DNA of 64,000 nucleotides from Pseudomonadota bacterium (GTDB taxonomy: Bacteria; Pseudomonadota; Gammaproteobacteria; Ga0077536), in NCBI GenBank assembly GCA_016719885.1, contig JADJYF010000019.1, positions 1-64,000 on the forward strand, given 5' to 3'. How positions within the stretch are numbered: the first letter of the stretch is position 1; each line of letters begins with the position of its first letter. Shown here in pieces: positions 63,765-64,000 of this stretch. The notes beneath the pieces were generated by a model. It saw nothing but the letters and a program-made list of their open reading frames with translations, was not told where the DNA came from and made no database searches. Made by a program: the position numbers and the translations under genes.

Positions 63765-64000
63765 TTAGGGCGCGAGCAGGGTCGCGCTCTTGATGACGAT
63801 GGGCTGGGCCGGCACGTCCGACATCGGCCCGACGCTGGTGGTGGTGGTGGCCGCGATCTTGTCGACCACGTCCATGCCCTCGGTGACTCGGCCGAACACC
63901 GCGTAGCCGAAGGCGGCAGGCGCCTCGCCCTGGTGATCGAGGAAGTCATTGGCGGTGAGATTGATGAAGAACTGCGCGGTGGCGCTGTCGGGCTCGGCGC
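63765..64000 (-). CDS. Cyclophilin-type peptidyl-prolyl cis-trans isomerase (partial)
   Basis: The last ~78 codons of a PPIase read on the minus strand from the window edge: S-A-T-A-Q-F-F-I-N-L-T-A-N-D-F-L-D, F-G-Y-A-V-F-G-R-V-T-E-G-M-D-V-V-D-K-I, the usual PpiA/PpiB C-terminal half. Stop TAA at 63765-63767. The 5' part lies beyond the window. It accelerates prolyl isomerisation in folding; whether cytoplasmic or periplasmic cannot be told without the N-terminus. Confidence 0.88.
   Translation of the reverse strand, partial: AEPDSATAQFFINLTANDFLDHQGEAPAAFGYAVFGRVTEGMDVVDKIAATTTTSVGPMSDVPAQPIVIKSATLLAP

Overview
This is a high-GC, densely coded window on a bacterial chromosome. Two independent sets of genes point to a heterotrophic, aerobic proteobacterium that degrades aromatic and hydrophobic compounds: a complete boxABC/boxR/benzoate-CoA ligase block, and the DUF1302/DUF1329/YCF48 set often seen in Gammaproteobacteria. 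DUF2788 and Uup fit the same assignment, but genus and even order remain open. No rRNA, tRNA or CRISPR array was seen.

Layout. (1) 1-9.4 kb: miscellaneous catabolic and housekeeping genes, comprising an esterase, two amidohydrolases, a 2-oxoglutarate/Fe(II)-type oxygenase, a UvrD-type helicase with C-terminal zinc ribbons, and a DUF2189-DUF2788 membrane pair. (2) 9.5-18.4 kb: aerobic benzoyl-CoA ('box') pathway. It has benzoate-CoA ligase, boxC-boxB-boxA on the minus strand, a second boxB on the plus strand and the XRE/shikimate-kinase-type regulator BoxR. Near-consensus sigma-70 promoters precede both bclA and boxC. A shared GCA-N6-TGC motif, a plausible BoxR operator, lies at bclA, boxC and the second boxB. 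(3) 18.5-30.5 kb: XdhC-like protein, a deleted amidohydrolase, DUF899 and beta-propeller genes with a TPR/HTH regulator, an AtzG-like protein with its amidase, a D-aminoacylase-like enzyme, a carotenoid-biosynthesis-family membrane protein and a hydrolase. (4) 30.5-38 kb: trehalose synthesis (otsB with a membrane-sensor/OtsA fusion), a frameshifted GH15 glucosidase and a RimB-RimK-aspartoacylase-type operon. (5) 38.3-45.9 kb: a five-gene operon whose subunit types and sizes match acetophenone carboxylase rather than three-subunit acetone carboxylase, with a tail-to-tail TetR regulator. (6) 46.5-61.3 kb: YCF48-like protein, intact DUF1302 outer-membrane protein, a second DUF1302 broken by an IS256-family element and a stop codon, then vWA, TPR, COG0523 GTPase and Tat-exported DUF1329 genes. 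(7) 61.4-64 kb: Uup, a YciI protein and a cyclophilin cut by the window edge.

How it fits together. An acetophenone-type carboxylase would give a benzoylacetate-like acid, whose activation and thiolysis yields benzoyl-CoA, which BoxABC would oxidise in air. The ligase and thiolase for that link are not in this window, so the connection is an inference. The DUF1302/DUF1329 set probably handles uptake or envelope handling of hydrophobic substrates.

Genome decay and repeats. Four genes are broken: the GH15 enzyme, the amidohydrolase, the DUF1302 copy and the transposase. Two families of short intergenic palindromes are dispersed through the window. In one, stem bases change in compensating pairs; in the other, both copies supply the stop codon of a neighbouring gene.
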